Source of the DNA: Halalkalibaculum roseum
Lineage (GTDB): Bacteria; Bacteroidota; Rhodothermia; Balneolales; Balneolaceae
Length of the DNA stretch: 64,000 nt
Assembly: GCF_011059145.1 (NCBI RefSeq)
Contig: NZ_JAALLT010000005.1
Coordinates: 1 to 64,000 of the forward strand
Direction: 5' to 3'
The notes beneath the pieces are model-generated. The model did not search any database and was not told where the DNA came from. It saw only the letters and a program-made list of their open reading frames with translations. This document shows positions 35,883-45,647 of this stretch, in pieces (within the stretch, counting starts at the first letter, position 1; each line of letters starts with the position of its first letter). Made by a program: the position numbers and the translations under genes.

Positions 35883-37700
35883 ATGACCGAACATTTGTTC
35901 ATTGCGATAGCAAGTATTTTGGTATTCGGAATCGGTGCCCAGTGGGCCGCCTGGAGATTTAATCTGCCTGCCATTCTACTTCTGCTGATATCGGGTATCC
36001 TGGCAGGACCTATATTCGGATTTCTAAATCCCGATACCCTTATGGGTGATCTGCTGACGCCTTTTATATCGGTTTCAGTTGCCATCATACTATTTGAAGG
36101 CGGACTCAGCCTGCGTTTTTCAGAACTCAAAAATGCGGGAGGAATCATAGGGAACCTAGTCAGTATAGGTGTCATCCTAACCTGGGTTATCATCTCCATT
36201 TCTGCGCTCTACATTTTTAATTTTGGATGGGAGCTCTCCATCTTGCTTGGAGCCATATTGGTTGTAACGGGGCCTACCGTGATTATCCCGCTCTTGAGAC
36301 AGGTTCGCCCTTCAGGTCAGGTAGGATCCATACTGAAATGGGAAGGTATTGTTATCGATCCTATAGGTGCTATGCTGGCTGTGCTGGTCTTTGAGGTCAT
36401 CCTGGCTACCAGTGTTTCAGCAGCTACCAGTGTGGCCATAATCAGTATTGTCAAAACGATCGTTTTTGGTACACTCTGTGGCCTGGCCGGTGCAGCTGTC
36501 ATTTATTTTCTGCTTAAGAGACATGCACTGCCGGATTTTCTTCAAAATCCCGTCAGCCTGACGATTGTCGTTGTGGTGTTCACCGTTTCAAATATGCTTC
36601 AACATGAATCGGGTCTTTGGGCAACGACACTGATGGGTATAGCACTGGCAAACCAGAAATCAGCATACATCCATCATATTATAGAGTTCAAGGAAAATCT
36701 CAGAGTCCTCTTACTATCGGCACTATTTATACTCCTTGCCGCAAGAGTCGAACTTGACAAACTCATAGCCAACCTGAACTGGGATATGGTTGCATTTCTC
36801 GGGGTCGTTATACTCATAGCGCGACCTGTGACCGTTTATATCTCAACCATCTTCTCAGATATCAGCTGGCGCGAAAAGTTTTTTCTCTCCTGGATGGCGC
36901 CTCGCGGGGTTGTTGCTGCTTCCATCTCCTCAATTTTTGCCATAAGCCTCACGCAAAACGGCTTTGAGCAAGCCGATCAGCTGGTTCCTATTGTATTTAT
37001 TGTCATTATTAGTACAGTTGCAATTTATGGGCTCCCGGCATCGTGGGTGGCCAGAAAACTGGGTGTGGCAAAGCCTGTGCCCAACGGGGTATTAATACTT
37101 GGTGCCAAGAAATGGTCAATTATTGTGGGCAAGAAAATTCAGGAAGAGGGTTTCGATGTACTGATGGCAGATTCGAACTTAAACAATGCCCTGGAAGCCC
37201 GTTCCGAAAATCTGGAAACCTATCACGGCAATATTTTATCTGAATTTGCATTGGAAGAGATAAATCTTGACGGTATCGGTCAGCTTCTTGCCCTCACTCC
37301 AAATGATGAAGTAAACTCTTTGGCAGCACTCCGTTTCGGTGAAATATTCGGTCGCTCTCACGTTTACCAGCTACCTTCAAACACCAAAAGGCAGGAAACC
37401 GACAATGAAGTATCCAATCATTTAAGCGGACGTATACTTTTTGATGATGATTTAAATTTCGCACAATTGGCGAAGCACATAACGTCTACCGAAGACTTGT
37501 CTATGCTTGAAATAACCGACGAGATTGATTTTGATGAATACTTCCGGGAAAAAGAAGATGGAAGCAGGCCCATTCCCCTCTTCCTGATTACAAATAATAA
37601 TGAGCTGCGACCTTTTACTCAGAATCATCAGCTGGCTATTACCAGTGGGGTCAAAGTCATCTACATTGAACTGGAAAGTGTAACTGTAGCTGACTCTTAA
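35883..37700 (+). CDS. CPA-type Na+(K+)/H+ antiporter with TrkA-N-like tail
   Basis: A 605-residue membrane antiporter. Residues 1 to about 390 hold 12-13 helices of the sodium/hydrogen exchanger family (LLISGILAGPIFGFLNPDT, VTGPTVIIPLLRQVRPSG). The carboxylate pair common to these exchangers is not obvious by eye. From about 400 a cytoplasmic Rossmann-like TrkA-N region follows (VLILGAKKWSIIVGKKI), though its glycine motif is altered to GAKKWS, so nucleotide binding is doubtful. A further regulatory region runs to the acidic C-terminus. It is divergent from the small membrane gene and sits in the ion-transport block with NhaA. Confidence 0.88.
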   Translation: MTEHLFIAIASILVFGIGAQWAAWRFNLPAILLLLISGILAGPIFGFLNPDTLMGDLLTPFISVSVAIILFEGGLSLRFSELKNAGGIIGNLVSIGVILTWVIISISALYIFNFGWELSILLGAILVVTGPTVIIPLLRQVRPSGQVGSILKWEGIVIDPIGAMLAVLVFEVILATSVSAATSVAIISIVKTIVFGTLCGLAGAAVIYFLLKRHALPDFLQNPVSLTIVVVVFTVSNMLQHESGLWATTLMGIALANQKSAYIHHIIEFKENLRVLLLSALFILLAARVELDKLIANLNWDMVAFLGVVILIARPVTVYISTIFSDISWREKFFLSWMAPRGVVAASISSIFAISLTQNGFEQADQLVPIVFIVIISTVAIYGLPASWVARKLGVAKPVPNGVLILGAKKWSIIVGKKIQEEGFDVLMADSNLNNALEARSENLETYHGNILSEFALEEINLDGIGQLLALTPNDEVNSLAALRFGEIFGRSHVYQLPSNTKRQETDNEVSNHLSGRILFDDDLNFAQLAKHITSTEDLSMLEITDEIDFDEYFREKEDGSRPIPLFLITNNNELRPFTQNHQLAITSGVKVIYIELESVTVADS

Positions 37701-37761
37701 CCTGTAGCATACTTTTAAGAGCAAAAGTTTTATATCGGATATCGTGATCTAACAGCATTCT

Positions 37762-40700
37762 ATGGTATCAAACGGCTGGAATATTTGGATTGACACCGGT
37801 GGCACTTTCACCGATTGCATAGGTATTGATCCGGACGGAGTCATGCACAAAGCAAAGGTGTTGAGTAGCAGTTCTCTGAGAGGAAGCGTTGTTAAATCGC
37901 TGAAAGCCAATCGTTATATTATTGAGCAGGATTGGGAAGCGCCTTCCCGTTTCATAGAGGGATTTCAGCTGAACCTGCTGGGAATTACGCATCCAAAGTG
38001 CCTAGTCACTTCATTCGACGCCCAAAATAATACTCTTGAGATCGATACCTACCTGGAAGACCTTGAAGAAGCAGAGAGAATATCTTTTGAAGTTATTTCT
38101 CCTTATGAAGCACCTATTCTCGGATGCCGGTTGCTGACCAAAACGGCCCCCGATGAAGACCTCCCTCCGATGAGTATCAGGCTGGCAACTACGAAAGGCA
38201 CCAATGCCCTTTTAGAAAATAAGACAGCTCCTACCATGCTACTTATCAATGAGGGATTTGGAGATTTACTGATTATTGGGGATCAGAAACGGCAGGATTT
38301 ATTTGCCAAAAATGTAATCAAACCCGACTTACTGTATAATGAGGTATGTGAATTATCCTGCCGGATCAGTGCCAATGGAGAAATCCTGAAGGATTTCCAG
38401 CCGGGAAATCAGGATGAAATAATTACCAAATTTCTAAAAGAGCCTTATGCCGCTTTTGCTGTCTGTCTGATGAACAGTTATCAAAATCAAACTCATGAAC
38501 AGGAGCTCAGGAAATATTTGGAAGATTTGGGAGCAAGTTTCATATCCGTCTCTTCAGATTTAAGTCCGGTAATAAAAATTCTGCCCCGGGCCCAGACTAC
38601 CGTTGTAAACGCTTCTTTAAGCCCGGTACTCAAAAAATACCTGGATAGTGTCAAATCCGGGATAGGCAGATCCTCGCTACATGTAATGACCAGTGCAGGG
38701 GGATTGATCAATGCTGATAACTTCGAACCCAAGGATAGTCTTCTGAGCGGTCCCGCCGGAGGCGTGGTGGGTGCAAGCAGCATCGGCCGGAATAACGGAT
38801 TCCAAAAAGTGATCTCTTTTGACATGGGTGGAACCAGCACGGATGTTGCCCGTTTTGACCATGATTTTGACTACGTTTTTGAGCACAAAGTAGGACATGC
38901 CAAACTCAATGCCCCTGCCCTCTCCATAGAAACAGTTGCAGCCGGGGGCGGCTCCATCTGTAGCTACGATGGAAATAAACTAACGGTCGGTCCCGATAGC
39001 GCCGGTGCGTATCCCGGCCCCGCTTGTTACGGTGCAGGCGGACCGCTGAGTCTAACAGATATCAATCTCCTCTTGGGCAGGCTGGATGAAGCTAATTTTG
39101 GCATTCCCATCGCACTGGAACAGAGTGAGGTGAAATTCAAGCAGTTGCTGGAAAATATTGCAGAAACCAGTGGAGAAAACCCGGATCGCAAGGAAATTTT
39201 GGAAGGATTCCTTCAGATAGCAAACGAGCGTATGGCAAATGCCATAAGGAAAGTATCCATGCGAAAAGGATATGACCCCTCTGAATATGCATTGGTAGGT
39301 TTTGGTGGTGCCGGTGCCCAGCATGTGTGTGCTATTGCAGATGAACTCGATATAAATAATATCCTGATACCCTCCCATGCGGGTCTGCTCAGTGCCTATG
39401 GTTTGGGAACGTCTGTGATTGAGCAATTTGCAGAAAAACAGGTTCTTGAAAACCTATCAGAACTGGAGTCAAAACTGGATTCCTACTTTAAAAGTCTCAC
39501 CGAAGAGGCCAAAATGGCTCTTCAGGAAAAAGAGGATGTCAGGCAGAGCCAAATACATGTCAGGAAAGAGCTTGCGTTCATGCGCCTGAAAGGTCAGGAT
39601 AGCACCATAAAGATCGATTACAGCGAAAATACCGACCTCAAAACTGCATTTAAGGAGGCTTACAAAAACAGATACGGACATTGGATCGAAGGTTCGAAAA
39701 TCGAGGTAGAGTCCATTCGTGCGGTGGCCTCAACCCGGCCATCTGAAGACGAATTCCAATTAGCCGATTACACTCAAAAGAACACAGGACCTGTCAGAAC
39801 CAAACCCATTCAATTTCACGGCCAAACTTTGGATACACCGGTCTATATTCGCAATCAGGTAGCTACAGGAGTGCGAGTAGAAGGCCCTGCCTTGATCCTC
39901 GATCCCTACAGTACCATTGTCATAGAGCCGGGATGGAATGCCTCTGTCAAAGACGACGGTACACTGCTTTTAAGTAGCAGTACAAATAATGAACTAATCA
40001 GAAAACAGTCACAGTCGCAGTCCGTTGCACTTGAACTCTTTACCAACCGTTTTACTTCCATTGCAGAAGAGATGGGGGAAATGCTCAAGCGAACTGCCCG
40101 ATCCGTCAACGTAAAGGAGCGGATGGACTTCTCCTGCGCGCTTCTGAATAGAGAAGGAGAACTGGTGGTCAATGCCCCACACATTCCTGTGCACCTGGGT
40201 GCCCTGGGCCTCTGCATAAGAAGACTTTCTGAAAGTATTTCCATGCAGCAAGGTGATGTCATTGTGACAAATCATCCTGCTTACGGTGGATCGCACCTGC
40301 CCGACGTTACCGTAGTAACCCCTATATTCAGCGCTTCAAAACAGCTTTTGGGCTATGCAGCAAGTCGTGCACATCATGCTGAAATCGGGGGTACACGTCC
40401 GGGTTCTATGCCTCCCAGCGCCCGTACCCTGTCGGAGGAAGGAGTAGTGATTCCCCCGATGTATCTCGTTCGCGCCGGCGTCCCTCAATGGGACAGCATT
40501 CGTGAGCGGTTAACCAATGCCATATACCCTACCAGGGCTATTGAGGAAAACATGGCAGACCTTCAGGCAGCAGTTGCTGCCAACCATCGCGGGGCTGAAT
40601 CCTTGCGTACACTGGCTGAACGTTACGGGGAGGATACAGTTACTAGTTATATGGCTGCTATAAAAAATGAAGCAGCCATCAAATGCAGACAGATGCTGAA

Positions 40701-41562
40701 AAAAATTCCTGACAGCACATCTGATAGCCTGGAATATCTTGACGACGGAAGCACACTGAAAGCTGTCATCAAGAAAGAGGGGGAACAGCTGGAGATTGAT
40801 TTCAGCGGAACCGAGAAAAACCATCCGGGAAATCTGAATGCCACACCGGCCATTGTAAACAGTGTCATCATGTATGTCCTGCGGCTGCTCATTGATGAAC
40901 CTCTCCCACTGAATGAGGGCTTGCTTGATCCGATTACTATTCGTTTGCCCGAATGTATGTTAAATCCGAAGTTCAGTGAGGATCCTGCGGATTGTCCTGC
41001 CGTTGTGGGTGGAAATACAGAAACAAGCCAACGTCTTGTCGACCTTTTACTGAAACCTTTTAATGAGCTTGCCTGTAGCCAGGGAACTATGAACAATGTG
41101 CTTTTCGGTAACGAACAATTTGGCTATTACGAAACCATCGGCGGAGGGACCGGGGCCGGACCGGGATTCCACGGGACTGATGCGGTTCATCACCACATGA
41201 CCAATACTGCCGGCACTGATCCCGAAATCCTGGAGCATCGCTACCCTGTTCGCCTAGAGAAGTACGCGGTTAGAAAAGAGTCAGGTGGCGTTGGGGAATA
41301 TCGTGGAGGAAATGGCATAGAACGTGAACTGACTTTCCTTGAATCGGTTTCTCTTTCGGTACTGACCCAACACAGGGTTGAAGTCCCTTACGGACTGAAA
41401 GGAGGAAAACCCGGTGCGGCAGGGAAGCAGTGGGTCATACGAAAAGACGGTAGCAGGCTAGCACTCTCATCAATAAGCGGAGAAGAGTTGGAAGCCGGGG
41501 ACCGCTTCATAATTCAGACCCCGGGCGGTGGAGGATATGGAGAAAAGGCAAATGGCAATTGA
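37762..41562 (+). CDS. 5-oxoprolinase, fused HyuA/HyuB type
   Basis: A 1266-residue ATP-dependent 5-oxoprolinase that would hydrolyse 5-oxoproline to glutamate. The HyuA-like half (about 1-740) opens with WIDTGGTFTDCIGIDPDG, an actin-like phosphate-binding loop, and has FDMGGTSTDVARFDHDF in the middle. The HyuB-like half (about 755-1262) has LKRTARSVNVKERMDFSCALL and GGSHLPDVTVVTP. It resembles the single-chain eukaryotic-type enzyme rather than the split bacterial PxpB/PxpC set. The glutamate produced could feed osmolyte or energy metabolism. An NRAMP-like transporter follows on the same strand after 143 bp of A/T-rich DNA. Confidence 0.92.
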   Translation: MVSNGWNIWIDTGGTFTDCIGIDPDGVMHKAKVLSSSSLRGSVVKSLKANRYIIEQDWEAPSRFIEGFQLNLLGITHPKCLVTSFDAQNNTLEIDTYLEDLEEAERISFEVISPYEAPILGCRLLTKTAPDEDLPPMSIRLATTKGTNALLENKTAPTMLLINEGFGDLLIIGDQKRQDLFAKNVIKPDLLYNEVCELSCRISANGEILKDFQPGNQDEIITKFLKEPYAAFAVCLMNSYQNQTHEQELRKYLEDLGASFISVSSDLSPVIKILPRAQTTVVNASLSPVLKKYLDSVKSGIGRSSLHVMTSAGGLINADNFEPKDSLLSGPAGGVVGASSIGRNNGFQKVISFDMGGTSTDVARFDHDFDYVFEHKVGHAKLNAPALSIETVAAGGGSICSYDGNKLTVGPDSAGAYPGPACYGAGGPLSLTDINLLLGRLDEANFGIPIALEQSEVKFKQLLENIAETSGENPDRKEILEGFLQIANERMANAIRKVSMRKGYDPSEYALVGFGGAGAQHVCAIADELDINNILIPSHAGLLSAYGLGTSVIEQFAEKQVLENLSELESKLDSYFKSLTEEAKMALQEKEDVRQSQIHVRKELAFMRLKGQDSTIKIDYSENTDLKTAFKEAYKNRYGHWIEGSKIEVESIRAVASTRPSEDEFQLADYTQKNTGPVRTKPIQFHGQTLDTPVYIRNQVATGVRVEGPALILDPYSTIVIEPGWNASVKDDGTLLLSSSTNNELIRKQSQSQSVALELFTNRFTSIAEEMGEMLKRTARSVNVKERMDFSCALLNREGELVVNAPHIPVHLGALGLCIRRLSESISMQQGDVIVTNHPAYGGSHLPDVTVVTPIFSASKQLLGYAASRAHHAEIGGTRPGSMPPSARTLSEEGVVIPPMYLVRAGVPQWDSIRERLTNAIYPTRAIEENMADLQAAVAANHRGAESLRTLAERYGEDTVTSYMAAIKNEAAIKCRQMLKKIPDSTSDSLEYLDDGSTLKAVIKKEGEQLEIDFSGTEKNHPGNLNATPAIVNSVIMYVLRLLIDEPLPLNEGLLDPITIRLPECMLNPKFSEDPADCPAVVGGNTETSQRLVDLLLKPFNELACSQGTMNNVLFGNEQFGYYETIGGGTGAGPGFHGTDAVHHHMTNTAGTDPEILEHRYPVRLEKYAVRKESGGVGEYRGGNGIERELTFLESVSLSVLTQHRVEVPYGLKGGKPGAAGKQWVIRKDGSRLALSSISGEELEAGDRFIIQTPGGGGYGEKANGN

Positions 41563-41705
41563 CAAATTTCAGACAAGCACCAAATTGAAATTCATGAATA
41601 TCAAAACACCAATAACACCTACTAACTAAAGGTTTTAATTTAAAATTTGTGTTTTAATTGATATTTGTAGCTTATGGTTTGAAGATTAACCAATACATTT
41701 AGTTT

Positions 41706-43007
41706 TTGCGAAAGCGTCTTTTAAATATTTTATTCTGGTCCGTTCTTTCTGCCGCCTTCATTGGGCCGGGTACCATCACTACAGCTGCATCCGCCGGGAC
41801 CGGTTTTGGTTTCACCCTACTCTGGGCTCTGTTATTTTCAACGATCGCCTGTATCATACTTCAGGAAGCCAGTGCACGCTTGACTCTCAGTTCGGGTAAA
41901 AACCTGGGCGAAGCAATGAAACTTCGCTTCCAGGAGAGTTTAGCCGGAAAGATAACAGGATATCTTGTACTCATTTCTATTCTGTTAGGCTGTGCCGCTT
42001 ATGAGGCAGGCAATATCCTGGGCGGAGTTGCAGGTGCCGCGCTCATTTCCAATGTACCCGCTTTCATACTGACACTCATAATCGGGTTGGTAGCTTTTCT
42101 ATTGCTATGGTTTGGATCAACAAAAGTAATTGCACAAATACTTGGCATCATTGTGGCAATTATGGGCTTCTGTTTCTTTACTACAGCAATACTGATGAAG
42201 CCTCCTATAGATTCTATTCTCAACTCGGCACTGATTCCCAGATTCCCAACCGGTTCGGAAATTTTGATAATCGGTCTAATCGGTACCACGGTCGTTCCCT
42301 ATAACCTCTTCCTTGGCTCTGGAATCAAGCACACCCAAAATATAAAAGAGATGCGCTTCAGCCTGACGGCTGCCATCATACTTGGAGGCATTATATCCAT
42401 GGCGGTTCTGATTGTTGGGACTTCTATTAGCGGTGAATTCACCTATGATGCGCTGGCAGGTAGTCTGGGCGATACCCTGGGGAGTTGGGCATCTCTATTC
42501 TTTGGAATAGGTTTGTTTGCAGCCGGACTCAGCTCTGCCCTCACGGCACCCCTTGCAGCGGCTTTGACGGCAAAAGGATTCATGGGGAGTGAATCCGATG
42601 AAAATTGGAAGGATGCCGGAACATATATGAAACTGGTATGGGGTTCGGTCTTAATGATCGGAGTATTTTTCGGTGTACTGCAGGTTCAACCTATTCCGGC
42701 CATTATACTTGCCCAGGCACTTAACGGTATCATATTGCCCTTCGTCACAATATTTTTGCTACTCGTCATGAATGATGCTAGCCTTTTAAACAGATCATCG
42801 ATCAATTCTCATGCTTATAATTTGCTAATGGGAATCATTGTGTTTACTACTTTGGTTATTGGGTTAACCAATGTGGCAAAGGCTCTGAACAATATCAGCG
42901 ATGCGGCACTCGTAAATGAAGAGTACATCCTGTATGCGGCAACCGTTATTGCCCTATTTGTTGCCTGGCCGGTGATACATAAAATAAAGGAATATCGGAA
43001 ACGCTGA
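41706..43007 (+). CDS. Divergent NRAMP-family divalent cation transporter-like protein
   Basis: A 433-residue, 11-helix membrane protein with NRAMP topology. The first helix begins GPGTITTAASAGTGFG, whereas metal-transporting NRAMPs have a DPGN motif in this helix. The sixth-helix metal site MPH is replaced by VPYNLFLGSG. Both classical metal-ligand motifs are therefore missing, so Mn/Fe transport cannot be assumed; a Mg, other-cation or non-metal substrate is possible. The start is TTG at 41706. It follows the 5-oxoprolinase gene on the same strand. Confidence 0.85.
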   Translation: MRKRLLNILFWSVLSAAFIGPGTITTAASAGTGFGFTLLWALLFSTIACIILQEASARLTLSSGKNLGEAMKLRFQESLAGKITGYLVLISILLGCAAYEAGNILGGVAGAALISNVPAFILTLIIGLVAFLLLWFGSTKVIAQILGIIVAIMGFCFFTTAILMKPPIDSILNSALIPRFPTGSEILIIGLIGTTVVPYNLFLGSGIKHTQNIKEMRFSLTAAIILGGIISMAVLIVGTSISGEFTYDALAGSLGDTLGSWASLFFGIGLFAAGLSSALTAPLAAALTAKGFMGSESDENWKDAGTYMKLVWGSVLMIGVFFGVLQVQPIPAIILAQALNGIILPFVTIFLLLVMNDASLLNRSSINSHAYNLLMGIIVFTTLVIGLTNVAKALNNISDAALVNEEYILYAATVIALFVAWPVIHKIKEYRKR

Positions 43008-43064
43008 TATTTTTATAAGCATGGAGAATTTGTCCGGAATTACACATTTTGCAAATATAGAGTT

Positions 43065-44111
43065 ATGGTTAGGCAAGGTATCATATCACTGATTCTGTCT
43101 CTGGTCGGCTTCCTTTTAGGAAGTTGTGCCTCTAACGAAATCATACAGCGTGGTGACTCGCCAAAAGCCTCTTCCACTTATACCACCTCCTTCCCCACCC
43201 GGGACGCTTCTGATCAGATTCGGTCCATCAAAGAGTCGGTTATCCGCATTTCATCTACCGGCATCTACCGTACCTATATCTTTGAAGACCGGATGCTGAC
43301 GAGAGAAGAACTGAATGGCATGGACATTGAGGAGGTTGCAACCCGGGATATTACCAGCAACGAAAGTACTGCAGGTACCGCTATTTCACTGTATAGTGAT
43401 GATCGAAATGTTGCATTAATTACCAATGCGCATGTCGTCAACTACCCCGATACCCTTTTTGCTTATGTAGATCGTGAGGGGGTACCTAAGAAAACCTATA
43501 TCCACTCGGTTAAAATCAAGAAGAGTCAGAACAATTTAATTTACGACTTGCCCAATGTAGGCAAATTTGAAATCCTTGACCTGAATGTAGATTCCGATCT
43601 CGCCCTCTTGAGAGTTAATAGATCCAGCTTTCCCAATTTACGTGCCCCGGGACTTCAGATTCGAAGGGGTGACCCGGCCGATCTTGAATGGGGTTCCTTT
43701 GTCTATATTATCGGCTATCCGAAAGGATATCCAATGATTACTCGGGGCATTGTAAGCAGTCCGGAGCGAAATGAATATGATGATTTCCTGACGGATGCCC
43801 TTTTCAATCCCGGTATCAGCGGTGGACTCATCATGGCTACACGTACCGATTTCAGAACCTTTGAATGGGTGGGTATGACCAATACCGCCTCGGCAGATCT
43901 GTCTAAGCTGCTGGTTCCCGATCCCTTGAAATCATCTGAATACCAAAACTTTGATATATATCGAGATTCCATCTTTATAGAGACAAAAACCAGCCTGACT
44001 TACGGCATTACACAGGCGATTCCTATGAAAAGAATTATGGAGTTCCTGGAAGCAAATGAGCGATCTTTACAGCGAATGGGCATCCGAATGCACAGTCTAA
44101 AAAATCCTTGA
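43065..44111 (+). CDS. Trypsin-like serine protease lipoprotein
   Basis: A 348-residue lipoprotein: the signal peptide ends in the lipobox LLGSC (Cys near residue 21). The protease domain keeps a plausible catalytic triad: His123 in TNAHVV, Asp178 in DSDLALL and Ser252 in GISGGLI. There is no PDZ domain, unlike DegP. The Gly before the serine and the following GG are as in trypsin-like enzymes. It is anchored on the periplasmic side of a membrane. The substrate is unknown. It lies 57 bp after the NRAMP-like gene on the same strand. Confidence 0.85.
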   Translation: MVRQGIISLILSLVGFLLGSCASNEIIQRGDSPKASSTYTTSFPTRDASDQIRSIKESVIRISSTGIYRTYIFEDRMLTREELNGMDIEEVATRDITSNESTAGTAISLYSDDRNVALITNAHVVNYPDTLFAYVDREGVPKKTYIHSVKIKKSQNNLIYDLPNVGKFEILDLNVDSDLALLRVNRSSFPNLRAPGLQIRRGDPADLEWGSFVYIIGYPKGYPMITRGIVSSPERNEYDDFLTDALFNPGISGGLIMATRTDFRTFEWVGMTNTASADLSKLLVPDPLKSSEYQNFDIYRDSIFIETKTSLTYGITQAIPMKRIMEFLEANERSLQRMGIRMHSLKNP

Positions 44112-44263
44112 TTATTATGATCACTCAACACTTCATTCGGACGAGAATATCTTACTCCTAGAGCTACCGGTGCCGCAAGTCTGAAATAAATCTTATCTGC
44201 ATTTTATAAGATCATCAAAGCCTGCTATTTTCCGTTTCATTTTAAATCAGTTGAGTTGTTTAT

Positions 44264-45640
44264 ATGCGCGTATTAAAATTCGGCGGCACATCCATGGGTG
44301 ATGAACATACATGGAGAAGAGTCCTTGAGATCATCAAAACTTACGACAGACCGATCGTCATCGTATCAGCCACTGCACGCACCACACGTCAACTGGTTGC
44401 AGCTGCAGAGCTTGCTGCCGTGGATTTCGGACGTGCAAGTACGATGGCTATTGAAATTAAAGAGAGGCACGAGCTGCTTATCCGGAATTTCCTGGACCGC
44501 ATGAATGATCGGAACGGTAATAATATCAATGAGTTGACCGAACAGTGCGAAAGATGGATAGAAGATCGAACCAAAACCTTGCTGCAGCTTCTCAATGAGA
44601 TAGCTGAGGAAGGTAATTTAACGTCCAGGCTAAAAGATGCCGTTGCCGGCATTGGCGAACAACTCTCTTCCCGCCTCTTCAGCTATTGCGGATCGGCTTT
44701 CGGCTTGCAAACCTCATGGGTTGATGCCCGATCCATCATCAAAACAGATTCAAATTTTGGAAATGCAAATCCGGATTTATCATTAATTGCAAAAAACTCA
44801 GAAGAACTTTCACTTTTGTCAGCTCAAGGAATGATCCCGGTTATGGGCGGTTATTATGGTGAGGACTCCAAGGGAGAAGCTACCACGCTAGGTTTTGAAG
44901 GATCTGATTTCAGTGCAAGCCTGCTAGGCTCAGCCCTGGATGCCGAAGCCATTGAAATATGGACTGATGTCAGCGGCATCTATACCTGTGACCCCAGAAT
45001 TGTGGAAGACGCCTTTCCAATAAAAAAAATGAGTTTCCGTGAGGCTACTGAGATGGCCTATTTCGGCGCCAAGGTATTGCACCCTTCAACCATGAATCCG
45101 GCCGAAGAAAAGCAGATCCCGATATTGGTTAAAAATATCTTTGAACCTGATCATTCGGGGACGATCATCCGTGGAGAAACCGGTGAGAATGGAAAGGCCA
45201 AAGCTATGACTTTTCTGAAGGATGTAACCATAGTGACGGTAACCTCGCCACATACACGCATGGGTTATGATTTTCTATCCGGAGTGTTCAAGGTGCTAAA
45301 AGACTATCATCTTTCTGTAAATGTGGTCACCACGACAGAGGCCTCCATCTCCCTTGCCCTATCTTCCGGACAGATTCATGCTGATATGATTGATTCCATG
45401 GAAGAGCTTGGAGAAGTACAGACTAAAGATAAGCAGGGAATCATTAGCCTGATAGGGTGTAACTTTGAAACGATGGAGGAAGTATCCGGTCAAATTTTTG
45501 CAGCTATTCCAAAAACACCGGTAACAATGATTTCCTACAGCAGTGAAAAGAAGAATTTAAATATTGTGCTTCCGGAAAACCTGCTCACATCATCCGTTCA
45601 GGCCATCCATAAAAAACTATTCGACCGTTCAGAAAAATGA
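44264..45640 (+). CDS. lysC: Aspartate kinase (monofunctional)
   Basis: A 458-residue aspartokinase, the first enzyme of the aspartate pathway to Lys, Met, Thr and diaminopimelate. Seen: the N-terminal MRVLKFGGTSMGD, the aspartate/ATP segment GFEGSDFSASLLGSALDAEAIEIWTDVSGI, and a C-terminal regulatory region with two ACT-like domains (about 300-455). No homoserine dehydrogenase is fused. The next enzyme, asd, lies 9 kb away at 54848. Its stop is 7 bp from that of the convergent CBS protein. Feedback regulation by lysine or threonine cannot be read from the sequence. The symbol is by pathway role; thrA/metL-type alternatives are excluded by the lack of fusion. Confidence 0.95.
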   Translation: MRVLKFGGTSMGDEHTWRRVLEIIKTYDRPIVIVSATARTTRQLVAAAELAAVDFGRASTMAIEIKERHELLIRNFLDRMNDRNGNNINELTEQCERWIEDRTKTLLQLLNEIAEEGNLTSRLKDAVAGIGEQLSSRLFSYCGSAFGLQTSWVDARSIIKTDSNFGNANPDLSLIAKNSEELSLLSAQGMIPVMGGYYGEDSKGEATTLGFEGSDFSASLLGSALDAEAIEIWTDVSGIYTCDPRIVEDAFPIKKMSFREATEMAYFGAKVLHPSTMNPAEEKQIPILVKNIFEPDHSGTIIRGETGENGKAKAMTFLKDVTIVTVTSPHTRMGYDFLSGVFKVLKDYHLSVNVVTTTEASISLALSSGQIHADMIDSMEELGEVQTKDKQGIISLIGCNFETMEEVSGQIFAAIPKTPVTMISYSSEKKNLNIVLPENLLTSSVQAIHKKLFDRSEK

Positions 45641-45647
45641 CGGACTA

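Noticed and set aside
41563-41705. Possible element formed by A/T-rich inverted words between 5-oxoprolinase and the NRAMP-like gene
   Set aside because: The matches are low complexity (CAAAT, AATTGA) and interrupted, so chance similarity is likely.
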